Assembly (NCBI GenBank): GCA_016932295.1
Contig: JAFGDC010000292.1
Coordinates: 1-6,572 of the forward strand
Reading direction: 5' to 3'
DNA length: 6,572 nt
From: a candidate division CSSED10-310 bacterium
GTDB taxonomy: Bacteria > CSSED10-310 > JAFGDC01
A program made the position numbers and the translations under genes. The notes under the pieces are model-generated. The model made no database searches. It saw only the letters and a program-made list of their open reading frames with translations, and was not told the origin of the DNA. This document shows, piece after piece, positions 5,865 to 6,572 of the stretch; position 1 is the stretch's first letter; every line of letters starts with the position of its first letter.

Positions 5865-6572
5865 CTACAGGAATGCCAGGATCAACAGTATGAAGGCTCC
5901 CAGTACGAAGACGAGTCCATAATTCTGCACATAGCCGGTCTGCACCCGGCGCAGCACCGCGGCCATCGCATCCACCAGGGCGGCGGCGCCGTTCACCAGG
6001 CCGTCCACCACCCCGCCATCGAAGAGCATGGACAAACGTGACACCAGCCTGGTGAGGAAGGCGACACTGTTGACGATTCCGTCCACCACCCAATGGTCGA
6101 AGCGCCACAATACATTGCCCAGCGTCTTCGTGCCGTTCACGAACACCGTGTTATACATTTCGTCTATCCAGTACTTGTTCAGCAAGGTCGCATGGATGCC
6201 CGCGAAGCGTTGCGCCAGTGCGACCGGAATATCCGTTCTCCTGATATAGAAAAAGTAGGCGATGGTGATACCGATCACCGCGATCAATACCGAAATTCCC
6301 ATCATCATCAGTTCCAGGCCTACTGAGTGATGTTCGGCATGATGTTCGAGCACATGCGCGGAATCGGCGAACACCGGCTCCAGGAAGTGATGGAAGAACT
6401 GCCCGCCATGGAGGATGGGGATGTTCATGAAGCCGCCGACCGCGGCCAACATCGCCAGGATGGTGAGCGGCGCCACCATGGCGCGGGGCGACTCGATGAA
6501 GGTGCCGAACCGTTTGGCGCCCATCCTGTGTGTACCGAAAAAGGTCATGAACACCAGGCGGAACATGTAGAA
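5865..6572 (-). CDS. nuoL: NADH-quinone oxidoreductase subunit L, C-terminal part (5' end outside window)
   Basis: The last 235 residues of NuoL; the frame is open to the right edge. The first visible residues, FYMFRLVFMTFFG, belong to a late helix of the antiporter-like core, so the catalytic Glu/Lys residues (TM5, 7 and 8) lie outside. Visible segments are transmembrane helices at about 32-50 and 87-110 (window numbering), the conserved block LLNKYWIDEMYN (130-141), then a long amphipathic stretch (about 140-212). In NuoL that stretch is the lateral helix running along the membrane arm over NuoM and NuoN. A final hydrophobic helix (about 218-235) anchors its end. A His-rich loop lies at residues 61-82. 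The gene ends in TAG 27 nt before nuoM, in the canonical order. Met at 6566 is internal, not the start. Confidence 0.97.
   Translation of the reverse strand, partial: FYMFRLVFMTFFGTHRMGAKRFGTFIESPRAMVAPLTILAMLAAVGGFMNIPILHGGQFFHHFLEPVFADSAHVLEHHAEHHSVGLELMMMGISVLIAVIGITIAYFFYIRRTDIPVALAQRFAGIHATLLNKYWIDEMYNTVFVNGTKTLGNVLWRFDHWVVDGIVNSVAFLTRLVSRLSMLFDGGVVDGLVNGAAALVDAMAAVLRRVQTGYVQNYGLVFVLGAFILLILAFL

Overview
The window is GC-rich bacterial DNA with all supported genes on the minus strand, so it reads right to left. Its core is the 3' end of a respiratory complex I (NADH:quinone oxidoreductase) operon: the C-terminal third of nuoL, then complete nuoM and nuoN. These are the three antiporter-like membrane subunits that carry proton translocation, in the canonical nuoL-M-N order.

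Downstream of nuoN, on the same strand, are three envelope-type genes that are not part of complex I. They encode a small secreted protein with a beta-barrel pattern (1977-2558), a 417-residue polysaccharide flippase of the MOP/PST type (660-1913), and the N-terminal part of an exported sulfatase/alkaline-phosphatase-superfamily hydrolase that runs off the left edge (1-464 or 1-494). The outer-membrane-like barrel and the signal peptides point to a Gram-negative, respiring bacterium. The complex I proteins look like those of GC-rich Proteobacteria/Desulfobacterota-like lineages, but the window alone does not fix the taxon.

Layout, right to left: nuoL (partial, 6572-5865); 27-nt gap holding the nuoM ribosome binding site; nuoM (5837-4215); nuoN (4208-2721), 6 nt after nuoM; a 162-nt gap (from nuoN to the chosen start) with a candidate promoter; the barrel protein; a 63-nt gap with a strong hairpin; the flippase; a 165-nt gap (to the upstream ATG) with a second candidate promoter; the sulfatase-like gene. 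There is no stretch over 300 bases without a gene, and no RNA gene, mobile element, CRISPR array or long repeat was seen.

The key charged residues of NuoM and NuoN are intact, so the antiporter-like subunits look functional. I found no convincing undescribed system. The points most worth a second look are the Thr-for-Cys/Ser substitution in the sulfatase-like protein, the Pro-rich tail on NuoM, the unassigned barrel protein, and the run of envelope genes behind the nuo operon.
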